A DNA stretch of 7,792 nt from Ga0074130 sp964499485 (GTDB taxonomy: Bacteria; Pseudomonadota; Gammaproteobacteria; Burkholderiales; Rhodocyclaceae). The stretch lies in NCBI GenBank assembly GCA_964499485.1, contig CAZCLF010000051.1, positions 1 through 7,792 on the forward strand. The letters are read 5' to 3'. Shown in pieces: positions 6,266 through 7,792 of the stretch. A program made the translations under genes and the position numbers. Each line of letters begins with the position of its first letter. Position 1 is the first letter of the stretch. A model generated the notes under the pieces. The model was given only the letters and a program-made list of their open reading frames with translations. It made no database searches and was not told the DNA's origin.

Positions 6266-7465
6266 GTGAATCCAGATCTCGCCAAGCTACAACCCTATCC
6301 GTTTGAAAAACTGCGCGCCCTGCTCGCTGCTGGCGCACCCCCTGAGCCCGTCAATTTGCGTGAAATCAAGCTATCAATTGGCGAACCTCAACACGCAACG
6401 CCAGAATTCATCAAACAAGCCATGAGCAGTAATCTCACCGGGCTTGCGAATTATCCTACAACCCAAGGCGATGAACGCTTGCGTCAGGCGATCAGTGCGT
6501 GGACCGAACGCCGCTATGGGATTCCGGGGCTCAATCCAGCCTCTCAAATTTTGCCTGTGAATGGCTCACGCGAGGCCCTATTTGCCTTTGCTCAGACAGT
6601 CATTGATCGCACCAAGCCTGCGCCGCTGGTGGTTTGTCCCAACCCCTTCTATCAAATTTATGAAGGCGCCGCCTATCTGGCAGGGGCTACGCCGGTATTC
6701 CTCAACAATTTGCCGGGCAATGACTTCAACTTTGATTACGCAACGCTAACGGCCGCGGAGTGGCAGCGTGTTCAAGTGTTTTACGTCTGTTCACCTGGCA
6801 ATCCGACGGGCAAAGTGCTGTCATTGGACGACTGGAAAGTGCTATTTGAACTCTCGGATAAGTATGGGTTTGCCATTGCTGCCGACGAATGCTATTCAGA
6901 AATCTACTTTGACGAAGCAAACAAGCCTCTGGGTGCACTACAGGCCGCTTATATGCTCGGTCGCCAAGACTATGCGCGTCTGATGGTTTTCTCCAGTCTA
7001 TCCAAGCGCTCCAATGTACCGGGCTTGCGTTCAGGTTTTGTTGCCGGTGATGCGGCTCTGATTAAGTCATTCCTGTTGTATCGCACCTATCACGGCGCCG
7101 CAATGAGCCCCGTGGTGCAAATGACCAGCGTTGCTGCATGGAACGATGAAGCGCATGTGGTTGAGAACCGTCGCCAATACAAAGAAAAGTTTGACAAGGT
7201 CACCCCACTGATTTCCCCGTTTTTGAAAACTGCGGTGCCTGATGCAGGCTTCTACTTATGGGCTGAAACCTCGATCCCTGATGATGAATTCACCCGTCGC
7301 CTTCAGCATCAATATAATGTCAGTGTTTTGCCTGGTAGTTATCTGGCACGAACAGCCAACGGCGTGAATCCAGGGGCGAACTTTATTCGCATCGCACTGG
7401 TCGCTGGGCTGGATGACTGCTTAGAAGCTGCCGGACGCATCGCCGAATTCTGCAAGACTCTTTAA
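6266..7465 (+). CDS. dapC: Succinyldiaminopimelate aminotransferase
   Basis: DapC is a cytosolic PLP enzyme that transfers the amino group of glutamate to N-succinyl-2-amino-6-oxopimelate, the step after DapD in the succinylase route to meso-diaminopimelate and lysine. The 399 residues show a class I/II (fold type I) aminotransferase: SPGNPTG at 176-182 with N179, ADECY at 206-210 with D207, the PLP lysine K247 in SSLSKRSNVPGLRSGF, and R375 in FIRIAL for the substrate carboxylate. The opening, PYPFEKLRALL, is characteristic of proteobacterial DapC. The start codon is GTG, with only TTGAGA as a weak ribosome binding site 5 nt upstream. No ATG in this frame fits the conserved N-terminus. It is followed 29 nt later by dapD. 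E. coli instead relies on ArgD for this reaction, so a dedicated enzyme is lineage-informative. Confusion with another class I aminotransferase is unlikely given dapD. Confidence 0.93.
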   Translation: MNPDLAKLQPYPFEKLRALLAAGAPPEPVNLREIKLSIGEPQHATPEFIKQAMSSNLTGLANYPTTQGDERLRQAISAWTERRYGIPGLNPASQILPVNGSREALFAFAQTVIDRTKPAPLVVCPNPFYQIYEGAAYLAGATPVFLNNLPGNDFNFDYATLTAAEWQRVQVFYVCSPGNPTGKVLSLDDWKVLFELSDKYGFAIAADECYSEIYFDEANKPLGALQAAYMLGRQDYARLMVFSSLSKRSNVPGLRSGFVAGDAALIKSFLLYRTYHGAAMSPVVQMTSVAAWNDEAHVVENRRQYKEKFDKVTPLISPFLKTAVPDAGFYLWAETSIPDDEFTRRLQHQYNVSVLPGSYLARTANGVNPGANFIRIALVAGLDDCLEAAGRIAEFCKTL

Positions 7466-7494
7466 TTCTCTCTAGTTCTGATCGGAAATCAAAA

Positions 7495-7792
7495 ATGACG
7501 AATGTATTTCAACCCACCATTGAAGAAGCTTGGGAAGATCGCGCCAACTTAAAGCCGGGTAACGCACCAGCCCGCATTGGCGAAGCCGTGAACCATGTCA
7601 TTGGTGAACTCGATGCAGGACGCCTGCGTGTCGCTGAAAAGATTGATGGCCAGTGGGTTACGCATCAGTGGATCAAGAAGGCAGTACTGCTGTCCTTCCG
7701 TCTTGAAGAGAACCGCGTCATGCAATCCGGTGATCTTCGCTTCTTTGACAAGGTAGACACCAAGTTTGCCAGCTACGACAAGCATGACTTTG
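7495..7792 (+). CDS. dapD: Tetrahydrodipicolinate N-succinyltransferase, N-terminal part
   Basis: DapD transfers succinyl from succinyl-CoA to tetrahydrodipicolinate, producing the precursor of the DapC substrate. The 99 visible residues are the N-terminal domain. The segment RVAEKIDGQWVTHQW at residues 45-59, followed by KKAVLLSFR, is nearly the same as E. coli DapD, and FFDKVDTKFASYD at 83-95 matches its next conserved block. The left-handed beta-helix catalytic domain and the C-terminus are beyond the window edge. The ATG fits the family start, with a modest GGAAA ribosome binding site about 9 nt upstream. The short gap after dapC (29 nt, no terminator) indicates one operon. The gene is cut by the window, not broken. 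Confidence 0.95.
   Translation, partial: MTNVFQPTIEEAWEDRANLKPGNAPARIGEAVNHVIGELDAGRLRVAEKIDGQWVTHQWIKKAVLLSFRLEENRVMQSGDLRFFDKVDTKFASYDKHDF

Noticed and set aside
7549..7785. A 78-codon minus-strand open frame near the right edge.
   Set aside because: It is antisense to the clearly identified dapD start and shows no family features.
1..7792. A novel defence, mobile or biosynthetic system.
   Set aside because: Every substantial coding region belongs to a known housekeeping or envelope family, with no transposase, integrase, toxin-antitoxin, CRISPR or repeat array.

Overview
The window looks like chromosomal DNA of a Gram-negative proteobacterium of roughly balanced base composition. A betaproteobacterium, possibly Neisseriales, is my best guess. 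The reasons are a dedicated DapC-type succinyldiaminopimelate aminotransferase next to dapD, an OxyR-type peroxide operon ahpC-ahpF, and a bifunctional ManC. The lineage is an inference from gene content and protein style; no marker gene is present. I see no mobile element, tRNA, rRNA, CRISPR array or phage gene.

Layout. Bases 1-1975 hold the peroxide-defence operon on the minus strand: ahpC (1282-1860), then ahpF (1-1209, cut by the window edge). A perfect 11-bp hairpin lies between the two genes. Upstream of ahpC is a site with the four-tetrad spacing of an OxyR site (1939-1975). The leader can fold so that its ribosome binding site is paired. Bases 1972-5200 hold a compact minus-strand cluster transcribed manC -> galE -> DUF218/ElyC-like membrane protein, with gaps of 8 and 2 nt. 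It makes GDP-mannose and interconverts UDP-glucose and UDP-galactose for surface polysaccharide, and adds an envelope protein. Bases 5323-6204 hold a minus-strand EamA/DMT-family transporter. From 6266 the plus strand carries dapC (GTG start) and the start of dapD (7495 to the edge), two consecutive steps of the succinylase branch of lysine and meso-diaminopimelate synthesis. dapC diverges from the transporter across a 61-bp region.

How it works together. AhpF passes electrons from NADH to AhpC, which reduces peroxides; OxyR probably switches the pair on. ManC and GalE feed glycan assembly. DapD and DapC supply the diamino acid for peptidoglycan and lysine. All the proteins fall in known families and I found no undescribed system. 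The points most worth a second look are non-coding: the OxyR-like site nested on the stop codon of the preceding gene, the anti-Shine-Dalgarno fold of the ahpC leader, and the ahpC-ahpF intercistronic hairpin.
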